Part shown: one piece after another, positions 43,008 through 52,270 of the stretch
Numbering within the stretch: position 1 is the first letter of the stretch
Layout of the letters: every line of letters begins with the position of its first letter
NCBI RefSeq assembly: GCF_900218015.1
Contig: NZ_UFQQ01000026.1
Coordinates: forward strand, 1-64,000
Origin: Rhodopseudomonas pentothenatexigens
GTDB taxonomy: Bacteria; Pseudomonadota; Alphaproteobacteria; Rhizobiales; Xanthobacteraceae
Direction: 5' to 3'
DNA length: 64,000 nt
The notes under the pieces: model-generated
What the model was told of the DNA's origin: nothing
What the model saw: the letters and a program-made list of their open reading frames with translations, nothing else
Database searches by the model: none
Position numbers and translations under genes: made by a program

Positions 43008-46000
43008 TTCGCCGCCCGCACCTCGATCGTGCCGGTGCCGGTGCGGCCGTAGCGCGAGGGGTTGTACATGTCCTCGACCACGGCCTGCGGCAGCACGTAT
43101 TTGCCGGGCGACACCGCGCGCACCACATAGGCGACCGTGAACACCGCCTTGTCGTCGGCCTTGCGGTCGATCGCCGCGGTGAAGCGGTCGTCGCGGAACT
43201 CGGTGTTCACCGGCTCGGCGCCGTCGGCGATCCAGCCCAGCGTGCCGGAGTCGCCCGACGACACCAGATGCGGATTGTCGATCTCGAGGCCCGCCGGCAG
43301 GTAGTCGGCGATCATGACGTGGCCGTATTCGGGCTTCGGCTCGGTGATCGTCAGCACCACCGCGAAGCGCTCGTTCTGCTTTGCCTTGGTGATGTCGGCC
43401 GGCTCGCCGCCGAGCGTGAAGTAGTTGCGCTCGATCTTGAAGCCGTGGCTGGCGGCCGGCTCCGGGGTGACCGGCGAACCGCTCACCGTCACCACCGCCT
43501 GCACCGGATTATCGCCGGCATTGGCGATCCGGAGCGGCTGCGCCTTCACCTCGTCAGCCTTGTAGCTGCGATACAGCGCGGTCTTCACCGCGTCGCCGTT
43601 GAGGTCGAGCGCCATCGTCTCCTTGGCGAGCGCGCGCGCCGCCAGCACCAGCCAGGCGTTCTCCTGGGTCGAGGTGTAGGGCGACAGTCCGCGCGCGGCT
43701 TCGACCCGCTGCACCGCCGTGGTCAGCGTCGGCCGCGGTGCGCTGCCTTCGCTGGCGAGCGACACCAGGGCCGCGGCATCGCGCAGCGCGGAGCCGTAGT
43801 CGGTCCGGCCGAACACGAGCGACGGCTTCGGATTGAGGCTGTCGGCCGCCGCCGCATAGACCCGTTCGGCCCGGGCGCGGTCACCGACCAGCGCCAGCGC
43901 CGCGGCGAGCTGCGCCTTGGCGATCGGGGTGGCCAGCTTGTCGAGCTTGGTGTCGGCCAGATAGCGCAGGTCGCCGATCGGCGCGGCGCCGTTGCGGGCG
44001 AGCACATAGAGGCCATAAGCGAGATCGCGACCGCCGTCCTTCTCCGGCTCGTCGGCATTGACCACCGAGTTGCGGATACGGTCGAGCGCGCTGCGGAACG
44101 CGACGTCCGGCACCACGAACCGCTTCTCGCGCGCCCGGGTCAGGAAGTCGGTGACGTAGGCGTCGAGCCAGGCATCGTCGCCACCGGTCGACCACAGCCC
44201 GAACGAGCCGTTCGAGCCCTGCCGCGACAGCAGCCGGTCGATCGCGCCCTTGATCCGCTCGTCGGCGCTGCCGTCCATCGCCAGATGCGCGCCGGCGGCG
44301 AGATCGTTGACGTAGAGCAGCGGCATCGCCCGGCTGGTGATCTGCTCGGAGCAGCCGAACGGATAGCGGTCGAGCGCCTTGAGAATGGTGGCGGCGTCGA
44401 GCGCGGTCGATAGGCTGACCGACAGCGACAGCCCGCCGGTGCCCGGCACCAGGTCCGAGAACACGTCCGAGGTCAGCGTCAGGCTTTCGCCCTTGGCGAG
44501 CGTGCGGACCGAGCGCCGCGCCAGGGTCTGGTTGGCGGGACGAATGTCGAGCGCATAGTGCCGCGCCAGCGACAGACCGTTCGGGCCCTGGATCGCGACG
44601 TCGAGCGTGGCGGTGCCTGCCCCACCCGCGTCCAGCATCAGCTTGGCCGAGCCGCGCTGCTTGGCGGCGAGCTTCAGCGTCGTCGCCGCCTCGCCGCTCA
44701 GCTTCACCGGACCGCCGGCGCTGACCTTGATGGTGTAGTCGCCCGGCGCGCCTTCGACGTTGTCGAGATCGAACGCCATGGTGCCGCGGTCGCCGTTACG
44801 CAGGAAACGCGGCAGCGTCGTGGTCAGCACCACCGGGTCACGCACGGTGACGTCGGTATTGGCGCGCCCGACCTTGGTGGCGGTCCACGCCACCGCCATC
44901 ACCCGCGCGGTGCCGGCGAATTCGGGGATGTCGAAATCGATCGTCGCGGTGCCGTCGGCGGCGACGGTGACGATGCCGGAATACAGCGCCAGCGGCTTTT
45001 GCGTCGGCGGGCTGCCCTGCAGCTCCGCCGCCGAGGCGTCACCGCCGGAGCGGATCGCGCCGACCGCGCCCTGCATGCCGTCGATCAACTGGCCGTAGAG
45101 GTCGCGGATCTCGGCGCTGAGCCGGCGCTGACCGAGGTAATAGGCATCCGGCGCCGGCGGCTTGTAGCCGGTGAGATTGAGGATGCCGACGTCGACCGCC
45201 GCGACCACGATCTTGGCGTCCTCGCCGGGCGACAGGCCGCCGAGCTTGACCGGCAGCTTCAGCGTGGTGGACGGCCGCACCAGCGCCGGCGGCGACAGCT
45301 CGACGGTGAGCGTCCGCGCCGCCTTGTCGATGCTGAACCATTTCAGCCCGATCGCACGGCCCGGCATCCGCTGCGCCGCCGAATCCAGCGGTCGCCGCAG
45401 CGTCGCCACCACATAGGCGCCCGAGCCCCAGTCCTTGCCGACCGCGAGCTTGACCTGAGCGCTGCCCGGCTTGACCTGCAGCGACTGCGTCGTCAGCAGC
45501 CGGTCGCCGAGCACGTTGACGGTCAGGAGCCCCGCGGTCCGCGCATTCACCGTCACCGTCATGGTGTCGCCGGAGGCGTATTCCGGCTTGTCGATCGAGG
45601 TCTCCAGCAGGTCGGGCGTATCCGCCGAACCGTCCGAATACCAGCCGACATCGAACTGCACCGAGGTCAGCGGACCGGCCGCATCGGCGGTCTTGACGTC
45701 CAGCCGGTAGCGGCCGGGCTCCGGGTTGAACTGCAGCCGCGCCGGCTCGCCGGCCTTGATCGACAGATCGCCATCGGCGACCCGCTTGGTGGATTTCACC
45801 GGCTCGTAATTCCACGACGAATCCTGCCGGTACCATTGATAGCGCGACTCGACCTTGAGCAGCTCGTAGCGCAGGCCGCTGCGCGCCAGCGAGGTGCCGT
45901 CCGGTGCCACGAACGCGACGTCGAACTTGGCGACATCGCCCTCGGCGACGTTGCGGTCGGCGAACAGCGGCTTGACGCCGATCATCGCCGCCGCCGGCGC

Positions 46001-48217
46001 GACCGGCAGCACCAGCTTGCGCTCGACCGCGCGACCGCCGGCTTCCGCCATCCGGATGAACACCTGCGCCTCCTGCGGCCGGGTCGAAGACGGCGGCTTC
46101 GGCAGGCTCACCTCGAAAGTGGCGGCGCCATTGGCGTCGGTCTCGGGCAGGTTCTCCAGCGGCGTGCGCTCGTTGCTGGTGGTCTCCTCGTCGGCGACGC
46201 CGAACTGATAGCCGGCATAGCCCGGCCGCGCTTCGGCGGGTGAGATCAGCAGGTCGCCTTCGAGCTGCAGCGCCGAGGCCGGCGCGCCGTACAGGAAGCG
46301 GCCATCGACTTGAAGTTCCACAGGAGCATCAGCTTTAATCGCCTTGTCCTTGGTGGAAATGTCGAATTCGATCCGATCGGGAACATAGTCTTCGACCATG
46401 AAGGTGGTTTCGCCGACGCTGCTGCCCTTCGGATCGGTGAACGCCCGCACCCGCCAGGTGCCGGTGGGCACCGCCGAGTTGAGCGCGACATCGAGGCTGC
46501 GGCCGCCGGCGCCCTGATCGGACAGCACGGCGCGGCGGTATTCGACACCATCCGGGCGCTCCACCACCAGCGTCATCGGGCTGGCGGTCATCGCCACGCC
46601 CTGCCCGTCGCGCAGCAGTGCGGTGAGATGCACCGTCTCGCCGGAGCGGTAGACGCCGCGCTCGGCATAGACGAAGGCGTCGGCGCCGGCCGGCACCGCG
46701 CGCCCGGCGACGCCGCGGTCGGACAGGTCGAAGGCGTTGGTCTTGAGGCTGAGGAAGGCGTAATCGGCCTTGTCGCGACTCGCGGTGAGCAGCGCCGGCG
46801 ACAGCCCGCCCTCGCCGCGCGCCAGCCCGGCTTCGAACAGGATATGGCCGGAGGCGTCGGTCTTGCGGGTCGCCAGCACTTCGTTGTTGCGCGCGATCAG
46901 CCGCACCTCGGTATTGGCGAGCGGATCGGTCGAGGCCAGCGAATTGACGAAGACGTGGATGCCGTCGTTGCCGGAGAACGCCGTCAGGCCGAGGTCGGAG
47001 ACGATGAACCACTGGGTTGCGATCTGGCCGTCATCGTCGGAATTGGGGATCGGCCCTTTCGGCGCCGCGGTCATCACATAGACGCCGGGCTGCAGATCGC
47101 CGAGCACCTGGTCGACCGGGAACGCGGTGGTGACGTCGGCATTCAGCGCTGCAGCGGCGGTGTCGAGCTCACCCTCCCACACCTTGGTGCCGCGCTCGCT
47201 GCCGAGATCGCCGAGCTGATAGCTGTTCAGTGTGCGCTGGAAGTCGCTGTCGACCACGGTGTTGATCAGATTGCGGTCGCCGATCCGGAACACCTGCGCC
47301 TTCACGGTCTGGGTGTTGACGCTGACCAGCGGAATGCCGCGCTGCCCGGTGCGTGGCAGCACATAGGCACGCCCGGTGAAGCGGACGAACGGCTTGCGGT
47401 CGCGGACATAGATGTTGAACTCGGCCGACTTGGCCAGCGCCTCCTTCACCGTCGACGGCAGCCCGGCGCGCAAATTCACCGTGTAGCGCTCGCCGTGCTT
47501 CAGCCCCTCGACGCAGAGCTGGCGTTCTTCGGCGCTGAGCGCCGGCTTGTCGGTGCCGGCCAGCGCCACATAGGGCGCAAAATCGGTGCGCTTGGCGAGT
47601 TCCTCGGAGAACTGGAAACACACCCGCGGCGACGCCGAATCCGAATCCACCGTGTAGTCGAGCAGCCGGAAGCCGTGGTCGGCGCGCAGCTTCTCGTATT
47701 GGCCGCGGATGTCGGCGACCTCGCGCAGATCCAGCGACAGCCGCAAGGCGTCCAGCGCCGGCCGCCACAGGCTGCGATCGGCCATCGCGCGGCCGAGCAG
47801 CGCCAGGGCGTCGGCTTCCTCGCCCGGGCTCTTGGCGCGCTGATAGGCGATATAGGCCGCCGTCGCGGCACGTTCGCGCAGGAAGGTCTGTTCGGAACTG
47901 GTGGCGCCCTTGATCTGCAACACGGTCTTGGCCAGCCGCAGCCAATTGTCGCTGTCGGCGGGGTCGATCGAGGCGATCTGGCCCATATATTGGAGGCCGG
48001 TGCGGTAGTCGCCGCGCCGGAACGCGGCGTCGGCCTCGCCGCGCAGCGACGCTGTCGGCTTGTTGGTGGCCGCCGCTTCGCTCTTGATCTGGGCTTCGAG
48101 CTTGATCGCGGCGTCGGCCAGCTCGTCGCGCTGGAACGCCTTATCGGCCGCCTGCGCGGATGCGAGCCCGAGCGCCAAACCGGCGCAAAGCGAAACCGCA
48201 CGAACCCAACCGATCAT
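43004..48217 (-). CDS. Bacterial alpha-2-macroglobulin (YfhM-like)
   Basis: 1737 residues from ATG 48217, with AGGGGAG upstream. Sec signal peptide MIGWVRAVSLCAGLALGLAS, cleavage probably after AQA. There is no lipobox, unlike E. coli YfhM, so the protein may be free in the periplasm. The body has MG-type beta domains, a bait region, an A2M core and the thioester domain with GCSEQ near residue 1288, whose Cys and Gln form the reactive bond that traps proteases. It probably guards the periplasm while its partner PbpC repairs the wall. The stop overlaps the pbpC start by 4 bases. Confidence 0.95.
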   Translation of the reverse strand: MIGWVRAVSLCAGLALGLASAQAADKAFQRDELADAAIKLEAQIKSEAAATNKPTASLRGEADAAFRRGDYRTGLQYMGQIASIDPADSDNWLRLAKTVLQIKGATSSEQTFLRERAATAAYIAYQRAKSPGEEADALALLGRAMADRSLWRPALDALRLSLDLREVADIRGQYEKLRADHGFRLLDYTVDSDSASPRVCFQFSEELAKRTDFAPYVALAGTDKPALSAEERQLCVEGLKHGERYTVNLRAGLPSTVKEALAKSAEFNIYVRDRKPFVRFTGRAYVLPRTGQRGIPLVSVNTQTVKAQVFRIGDRNLINTVVDSDFQRTLNSYQLGDLGSERGTKVWEGELDTAAAALNADVTTAFPVDQVLGDLQPGVYVMTAAPKGPIPNSDDDGQIATQWFIVSDLGLTAFSGNDGIHVFVNSLASTDPLANTEVRLIARNNEVLATRKTDASGHILFEAGLARGEGGLSPALLTASRDKADYAFLSLKTNAFDLSDRGVAGRAVPAGADAFVYAERGVYRSGETVHLTALLRDGQGVAMTASPMTLVVERPDGVEYRRAVLSDQGAGGRSLDVALNSAVPTGTWRVRAFTDPKGSSVGETTFMVEDYVPDRIEFDISTKDKAIKADAPVELQVDGRFLYGAPASALQLEGDLLISPAEARPGYAGYQFGVADEETTSNERTPLENLPETDANGAATFEVSLPKPPSSTRPQEAQVFIRMAEAGGRAVERKLVLPVAPAAAMIGVKPLFADRNVAEGDVAKFDVAFVAPDGTSLARSGLRYELLKVESRYQWYRQDSSWNYEPVKSTKRVADGDLSIKAGEPARLQFNPEPGRYRLDVKTADAAGPLTSVQFDVGWYSDGSADTPDLLETSIDKPEYASGDTMTVTVNARTAGLLTVNVLGDRLLTTQSLQVKPGSAQVKLAVGKDWGSGAYVVATLRRPLDSAAQRMPGRAIGLKWFSIDKAARTLTVELSPPALVRPSTTLKLPVKLGGLSPGEDAKIVVAAVDVGILNLTGYKPPAPDAYYLGQRRLSAEIRDLYGQLIDGMQGAVGAIRSGGDASAAELQGSPPTQKPLALYSGIVTVAADGTATIDFDIPEFAGTARVMAVAWTATKVGRANTDVTVRDPVVLTTTLPRFLRNGDRGTMAFDLDNVEGAPGDYTIKVSAGGPVKLSGEAATTLKLAAKQRGSAKLMLDAGGAGTATLDVAIQGPNGLSLARHYALDIRPANQTLARRSVRTLAKGESLTLTSDVFSDLVPGTGGLSLSVSLSTALDAATILKALDRYPFGCSEQITSRAMPLLYVNDLAAGAHLAMDGSADERIKGAIDRLLSRQGSNGSFGLWSTGGDDAWLDAYVTDFLTRAREKRFVVPDVAFRSALDRIRNSVVNADEPEKDGGRDLAYGLYVLARNGAAPIGDLRYLADTKLDKLATPIAKAQLAAALALVGDRARAERVYAAAADSLNPKPSLVFGRTDYGSALRDAAALVSLASEGSAPRPTLTTAVQRVEAARGLSPYTSTQENAWLVLAARALAKETMALDLNGDAVKTALYRSYKADEVKAQPLRIANAGDNPVQAVVTVSGSPVTPEPAASHGFKIERNYFTLGGEPADITKAKQNERFAVVLTITEPKPEYGHVMIADYLPAGLEIDNPHLVSSGDSGTLGWIADGAEPVNTEFRDDRFTAAIDRKADDKAVFTVAYVVRAVSPGKYVLPQAVVEDMYNPSRYGRTGTGTIEVRAAK

Positions 48218-48249
48218 GTCGAACTCCCCTGCCGCGAACGAACGTCGCG

Positions 48250-48272
48250 TTAGACCCTTGCGCTTTAGACCC
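48250..48272 (-). promoter_or_regulatory. Direct repeats upstream of the alpha-2-macroglobulin gene
   Basis: On the minus strand GGGTCTAA occurs twice (48265-48272 and 48250-48257), 15 bases apart start to start, 33-55 bases before the ATG. Two copies on nearly one face of the helix suggest an activator or alternative-sigma site. Low confidence. Confidence 0.3.
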
Positions 48273-48509
48273 ACGTCATGCCGTGACGAAGATGACGCCG
48301 TGATGGCTTGCAGAGGACCTACCGCCCTGCTCGCCCTTCATCTTCCGCCCCGCGCCGGCCGCCGGCCCGCCCGGGACTCGCATCCTCGCCCGCGCGCGCC
48401 CCAATGACAACGCGCCGCATGCGTTGGACGCAACATGGTGGCAAATGGTTCGGGGCGGTTGTGGCGGAAGCGGATTTTTTGTATCCGGTGGTGCTATAAA
48501 GCCCCCAAC

Positions 48510-48586
48510 GGTCCCATAGCTCAACTGGATAGAGTAGCGGATTTCTACTCCGCGGGTTGCAGGTTCGAATCCTGCTGGGATCGCCA
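48510..48586 (+). tRNA. tRNA-Arg (TCT)
   Basis: 77 nt with encoded CCA. Acceptor GGTCCCA pairs with TGGGATC (one G-U), anticodon stem GCGGA/TCCGC, loop TTTCTAC with anticodon TCT, T-arm GGTTCGAATCC. A TATAAA box lies at 48495-48500, ten bases upstream. The DNA immediately downstream is AT-richer than the rest of the window. Confidence 0.97.
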
Positions 48587-48643
48587 GTTTTCGATTCTTG
48601 CGGCAGAACGCAGACAGATTCACCAATTTAGTTGCGATATGAC

Positions 48644-49168
48644 ATGTCGAACTGGCAAATGTTCTTTTCCACATACGGATCGATAATCGCCGGCTTCTTC
48701 GCCGCCGCTGGCGTAATAATCGGCATCATATCAAGTGTCGCGAGTTCGCAACTCGCAGATAAGTCGAATGCCGATCTCAAGCGGGCCGTTGAAATCATTG
48801 AGCGGCTCGAAGTTGTTATCGGAGAACAATGGAGCCCACTCGACACAGAACAGGTTGAAACTCTGCGAGTAGCGGTTACAAGAATACCTTTCAAGGGAAC
48901 CATTCAAGTGATGTACTTGAATGCGCTTGGCAAGTCTCTTGCACAAAGCATAGCTACCGCGTTTCGCGCAGCACAGTGGGAAGTGAGATTCAGCACCGGC
49001 GGTGGGTTCGAATCCGGCGTAGAATATGGTCGGGGCACGCACGCGATGGAATTGGGGAAAGCACTAGCGTCCGTGATCGACCCGGCTCTTCTAAATGGAA
49101 GAGGCACTGAAGAGACCAGTCAGAACTTGTACTTCATTGGCGTTGGGTCAAAGCCCCCCAAGCGATGA
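48644..49168 (+). CDS. Membrane-anchored protein of unknown function next to tRNA-Arg
   Basis: 174 residues from ATG 48644 (a TTG at 48632 is the alternative). One membrane helix (about residues 10-30, GSIIAGFFAAAGVIIGIISS), a coiled-coil-like stretch (38-60, with RAVEIIERLEVV), then an alpha/beta domain with IQVMYLNALGKSLAQSIATA, RAAQWEVRFSTGGGFE and a C-terminal strand LYFIGVGSKPPKR. I recognise no named family; the C-terminal pattern (A-x2-l-A-x2-i-x3-F-x3-x-W-V ending in VGxKP) looks like a small ligand-binding or sensor domain. Codon use is clearly more AT-rich than neighbouring genes, and no Shine-Dalgarno is visible. Confidence 0.7.
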   Translation: MSNWQMFFSTYGSIIAGFFAAAGVIIGIISSVASSQLADKSNADLKRAVEIIERLEVVIGEQWSPLDTEQVETLRVAVTRIPFKGTIQVMYLNALGKSLAQSIATAFRAAQWEVRFSTGGGFESGVEYGRGTHAMELGKALASVIDPALLNGRGTEETSQNLYFIGVGSKPPKR

Positions 49169-49327
49169 CGAGACATTCGGTCTCGGTCGCTTAATATCGC
49201 CACTCCCGCTCCGATCCCTCTGACTATCCAAACAGAGAAATCTTAAGTCGACAAACGGCGTTCTTTGTATCGCAGTATGGTATTGCCCCTTGAGCGAATA
49301 TAGTCCTCACCAGATTACGTTCAGAGT

Positions 49328-49777
49328 TTAGCTCACCGGCACGCGCGGCTTGCGATGACGCCGAACGACCGGTGCCGGCGCCGCCGGTGCAGGCACCGGC
49401 TGCAGCGTCACCACGACCGGGTTGGGCTTGTGATCCATCGCGGCGCCGGTGGCGGCGTCGACGCCCATGCCGACGACGCCGCCGAGCAGCAGGTTGCCGG
49501 CAAAGCCGGCGCCGCCGCTGCCGGAGATTTCCCGGGTCAGCGGGATGATCTGCGGCTCATAGCCCTCTTTGCTCAGGCTGACGGTGATGTCGGCGTTGCG
49601 GTTGACCTCGACCACGCACGGCGTGACGCAGGAGAACGGCGCCTCGGTGCCGGATACATCGGCCTTGGCGCCGGCCGGCGTGCTCGCAATCGAAATGTTC
49701 TCCGTGGTGCCGCGCGTCACCGACGCACACCCCGACAGCAACAACGCGGCCAGCGCCGCGCCTCCCCATGACCGCAT
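49328..49777 (-). CDS. PEGA-domain lipoprotein
   Basis: 149 residues from ATG 49777, chosen over the in-frame ATG at 49798 because AGAGGG lies seven bases before it. Signal peptide with lipobox LLLSGC. The mature part has a PEGA-like beta domain (ISIASTPAGAKADVSG, then VEVNRNADITVSLSKEGYE), a glycine-rich hydrophobic segment GFAGNLLLGGVVGMGVDAAT, and a basic tail RRHRKPRV. PEGA domains occur in surface-associated proteins of many bacteria; a specific role is not assigned. Confidence 0.85.
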   Translation of the reverse strand: MRSWGGAALAALLLSGCASVTRGTTENISIASTPAGAKADVSGTEAPFSCVTPCVVEVNRNADITVSLSKEGYEPQIIPLTREISGSGGAGFAGNLLLGGVVGMGVDAATGAAMDHKPNPVVVTLQPVPAPAAPAPVVRRHRKPRVPVS

Positions 49778-50016
49778 CACAATCCCTCTGATACCCATGC
49801 CTTCAGAGCACCGTGTTCGAGGGGGATTTCAAGCCGCGGCGGCCCGCCAAAGCCGCAACTGAGACGCAGAGACAACGCTATCTGCAGGATGTCCCCACGC
49901 CGCGGGATCGACACCGGCGACGGCCGACTGCCCCCGCGTCCTGCAAACACGACGCGGCAGCGGACCAGCGACCGAATCGGATACCGATCGCCTGACCGGA
50001 AAACCATTGAGATCTC

Positions 50017-50370
50017 GTGGACCAGTCCCAAGCCCGAGCGATTCTGCATCTGAAGGCGGAGATCGTCCGCGTCCGCTCGTTCGGCCAGTCGCACCGCTAC
50101 AAGTTCTGGGCCTTCAAGGTCGACGAGATCACCGATCCGCTGTGGACCGACGGCGCGACCACCACATCGACGGTGTGGCTCAGCACCGACTACGGACTGC
50201 TCGACGGCACCGGCTATCGCGACCGCCGCAAATTCCGGATCGATCCCGGCGGCCGGGTGTCGCTGATCCAGGCCAGCAGCCACGACGGCAGCATCGTCGA
50301 GGGCCGCAACGCCGGACGGCTGGCGAGCGGGGTGGCGCGCTCGGTGGCGTGGCCCGGCATCGGGCGCTGA
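50017..50370 (+). CDS. Conserved-looking protein of unknown function
   Basis: 117 residues from a GTG at 50017. It is composed mostly of beta-type sequence with many aromatic and basic residues: ILHLKAEIVRVRSFGQSHRYKFW, STVWLSTDYGLLDGTGYRDR. No signal peptide or membrane helix. I do not recognise the family. It is convergent with the ThrE pair, whose stop codon abuts its own at 50370/50371. Confidence 0.6.
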   Translation: MDQSQARAILHLKAEIVRVRSFGQSHRYKFWAFKVDEITDPLWTDGATTTSTVWLSTDYGLLDGTGYRDRRKFRIDPGGRVSLIQASSHDGSIVEGRNAGRLASGVARSVAWPGIGR

Positions 50371-50850
50371 TCAGAACTGCCGGCTCTTCAAGAGATACGC
50401 CGGGATCGCCAGCCCCGCCCCGATCGCGCCGACGATCGACAGCACCCGCACGAACGCCTGCGAGGCGGCGACGATCTGCGCCGTCGAGGAGCCGGTGGTG
50501 TCGGCGGCCACCGCCATATAGCCGAGCATCGCCTGGCCGAAGAATGCGCCCGGCACCATCGGGATGCAGCCGGCCAGCGCAACGGCGTTGCACGCCGGGC
50601 CGAGCCAGCGCAGCGCCAGGATCGCGGTGAACGAGGTGACCAGCGCAGCGACGAAGGTCGCGGCCTCGATACTGCCGCCGGTCTGCTGCACCACGGTGCG
50701 CACCGCCAGCGCCAACGCGCCGGCGACCGCGCACCACGCCAGCGAGCGCCAGCCGAAATTGAACAGCACGCCGAAGCCGGCGGCCGCCAGCGCCCCGAAC
50801 GCCGCCTGATGCGCCAGATACGGCAGCATCGCCATCCAGCTCGCGCTCAT
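50371..50850 (-). CDS. Threonine/serine exporter, ThrE C-terminal half (DUF3815)
   Basis: 159 residues, four or five membrane helices. Family signs are GFGVLFNFGWRSLAWCAVAGALA and ALAGCIPMVPGAFFGQAMLGYM. In Corynebacterium ThrE the two halves are one polypeptide; here they are separate and the ATG overlaps the stop of the N-terminal half by 4 bases, so the two are made together. Likely exports small amino acids. Confidence 0.88.
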   Translation of the reverse strand: MSASWMAMLPYLAHQAAFGALAAAGFGVLFNFGWRSLAWCAVAGALALAVRTVVQQTGGSIEAATFVAALVTSFTAILALRWLGPACNAVALAGCIPMVPGAFFGQAMLGYMAVAADTTGSSTAQIVAASQAFVRVLSIVGAIGAGLAIPAYLLKSRQF

Positions 50851-51653
50851 GCGTGAACCCTCAGCACGAACTCGGCCAGCCACAGCCCGGTGACGGCGAA
50901 CACCATGATCATGATCACGGTGACGGCACGGGCGCTGCCCATGGTCGGGTAACCGTCCATCACGTCGGTCTGCGCGTTGGTCGACGGCACGCCCGGCACC
51001 AGCAGCAGGATCGACGCCATCATCGCCAGCTCGGTGGTCGCGCTGCCGACCAGCCGGGCACCGAACCCGCCGAGCGCCGCCGACACGCAGCCGACGATCG
51101 CCGCGACCACGAACACGTTGACGCGGCGGCCGAGCAGCAGATGGCGGACGCCCTGCCCGATGCTCGCCGCCGCCAGCACCGGCCCGAACGACAGCCAGTC
51201 GGAGCCGAGCAGCCGGCCGAACGCCGCGCAGGCGGCACCGGTGGCGATCGCCACCAGCCACGGCGGATGCCGCGGCGTCTCGCTCTGCAGCCGCTTCAGT
51301 TCGGCCTCGATCGCATCCGGCGTCATGTCGCCGCGCGAGGCGCGCTCGAGCAGCTCGCGCACCGCGAAGTCGAGCCGGTGGTTGACGCCGTGCGGACCGA
51401 TCTGAATCATGCGGGTGAAGCTGTGATGGCCGCGCGCCAGCGTGATCTCGAACGAGGCGTAGCCGGAGCGCATCCCCAGCACCTCGACGCCGAGCCCCTC
51501 CGCCACCATCCGCGCGCCTTCATGCACCACGCGCACCGACGCCCCGCTCTGCGCCAGCACCGCGCCGGCCTGCAGCGCGACGTGCGAGATTCGCGCCAGC
51601 GAATACGGGTGAATCGGTTCGAGGTCGGCGGGATCGGGCTGAATCATCGTCAT
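50847..51653 (-). CDS. Threonine/serine exporter, ThrE N-terminal half (DUF1212)
   Basis: 268 residues. A soluble region (1-120) with GAVLAQSGASVRVVHEGARMVAEGLG, then five helices with the family motif ILLLVPGVPSTNAQTDVMDG. Partner of the gene above. ATG at 51653; divergent from the small Cys-rich protein at 51874 across 220 bp that contains an inverted repeat. Confidence 0.9.
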   Translation of the reverse strand: MTMIQPDPADLEPIHPYSLARISHVALQAGAVLAQSGASVRVVHEGARMVAEGLGVEVLGMRSGYASFEITLARGHHSFTRMIQIGPHGVNHRLDFAVRELLERASRGDMTPDAIEAELKRLQSETPRHPPWLVAIATGAACAAFGRLLGSDWLSFGPVLAAASIGQGVRHLLLGRRVNVFVVAAIVGCVSAALGGFGARLVGSATTELAMMASILLLVPGVPSTNAQTDVMDGYPTMGSARAVTVIMIMVFAVTGLWLAEFVLRVHA

Positions 51654-51776
51654 GCTGGATCGCTATACAGGTCGAAGGTGGGCGAAAGCGGGATTAGTAC
51701 AGGATGTGCGCGAAGCGGATACCACCACGCAAGTAATCGCGGTCACATCTTACCATTTGCGCGCCATCAGTGACGA

Positions 51777-51798
51777 GTTAACGCCATTGGCGTTGAAC
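51777..51798. promoter_or_regulatory. Inverted repeat in the thrE / 51874 intergenic region
   Basis: AACGCCA-T-TGGCGTT (51780-51794), extended by GTT and AAC with one mismatch on the outside. No T-tract, and placed between divergent genes, so an operator is more likely than a terminator. Confidence 0.4.
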
Positions 51799-51873
51799 TC
51801 TTCCAATTCCGCAATGCAGGTCTATGCTCAGCACGGCCTCTACTGCCGCCGATCACGAGGAATGGGGTTGAAG

Positions 51874-52218
51874 ATGAAGTTATCGACATTGATCGTCGCC
51901 TGCATCGCTGTCGCCGTGGTGGTGTTCGGCGTGCGCAATTTCCAGTCCGACTCCGATCCGGCCAAGGACGCCGATGCGCAAGCGGTGGCGACCGCCGCGG
52001 CGGTCCCGGTGAGTCCGATCAAGACGGTGACCTCGACCTCCTGTGCGTCGGACGGCTGCCCGGTGTCCTGCGCCGACGACGATACGCTGCTGTCGGCGTT
52101 CTGCGTCAGCGGCACCAAGGCCCGCTTCGCCGATACGATCAAGCTCGCCGGCGGCAAGCTGACCGCAACCTGCGGCATGGGCGCCAGCAGCGTGCTGATG
52201 TATTGCGGCCGGCCGTAA
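51874..52218 (+). CDS. Small membrane-anchored Cys-containing protein, unknown
   Basis: 114 residues from ATG 51874 (GGGG eight bases upstream; an ATG at 51862 is possible but crowds its ribosome site). N-terminal helix LSTLIVACIAVAVVVFGVRN, then a polar, probably periplasmic region with six cysteines in two clusters (SCASDGCPVSC, and FCVSG, TCGMG, MYCG). The Cys pattern suggests disulfides. I recognise no family. Confidence 0.7.
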   Translation: MKLSTLIVACIAVAVVVFGVRNFQSDSDPAKDADAQAVATAAAVPVSPIKTVTSTSCASDGCPVSCADDDTLLSAFCVSGTKARFADTIKLAGGKLTATCGMGASSVLMYCGRP

Positions 52219-52235
52219 CGGCAGCCGGTGACGAC

Positions 52236-52255
52236 GGCCCGGCGATCGCCGGGCC
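52236..52255. terminator. Perfect 20-bp palindrome between convergent genes
   Basis: GGCCCGGCGATCGCCGGGCC lies between the stops at 52218 (+) and 52271 (-). It would form an 8-bp stem with a GATC loop on either transcript. There is no U-tract, so termination is inferred from position. Confidence 0.5.
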
Positions 52256-52270
52256 ATCGCGCGATCGGCA

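Noticed and set aside
49010-49022. GTTCGAATCC inside the unknown gene after tRNA-Arg, as a possible att site
   Set aside because: Only about 11 bases match the tRNA T-arm, the flanks differ, and the same T-arm core is in other tRNAs here; chance is likely.
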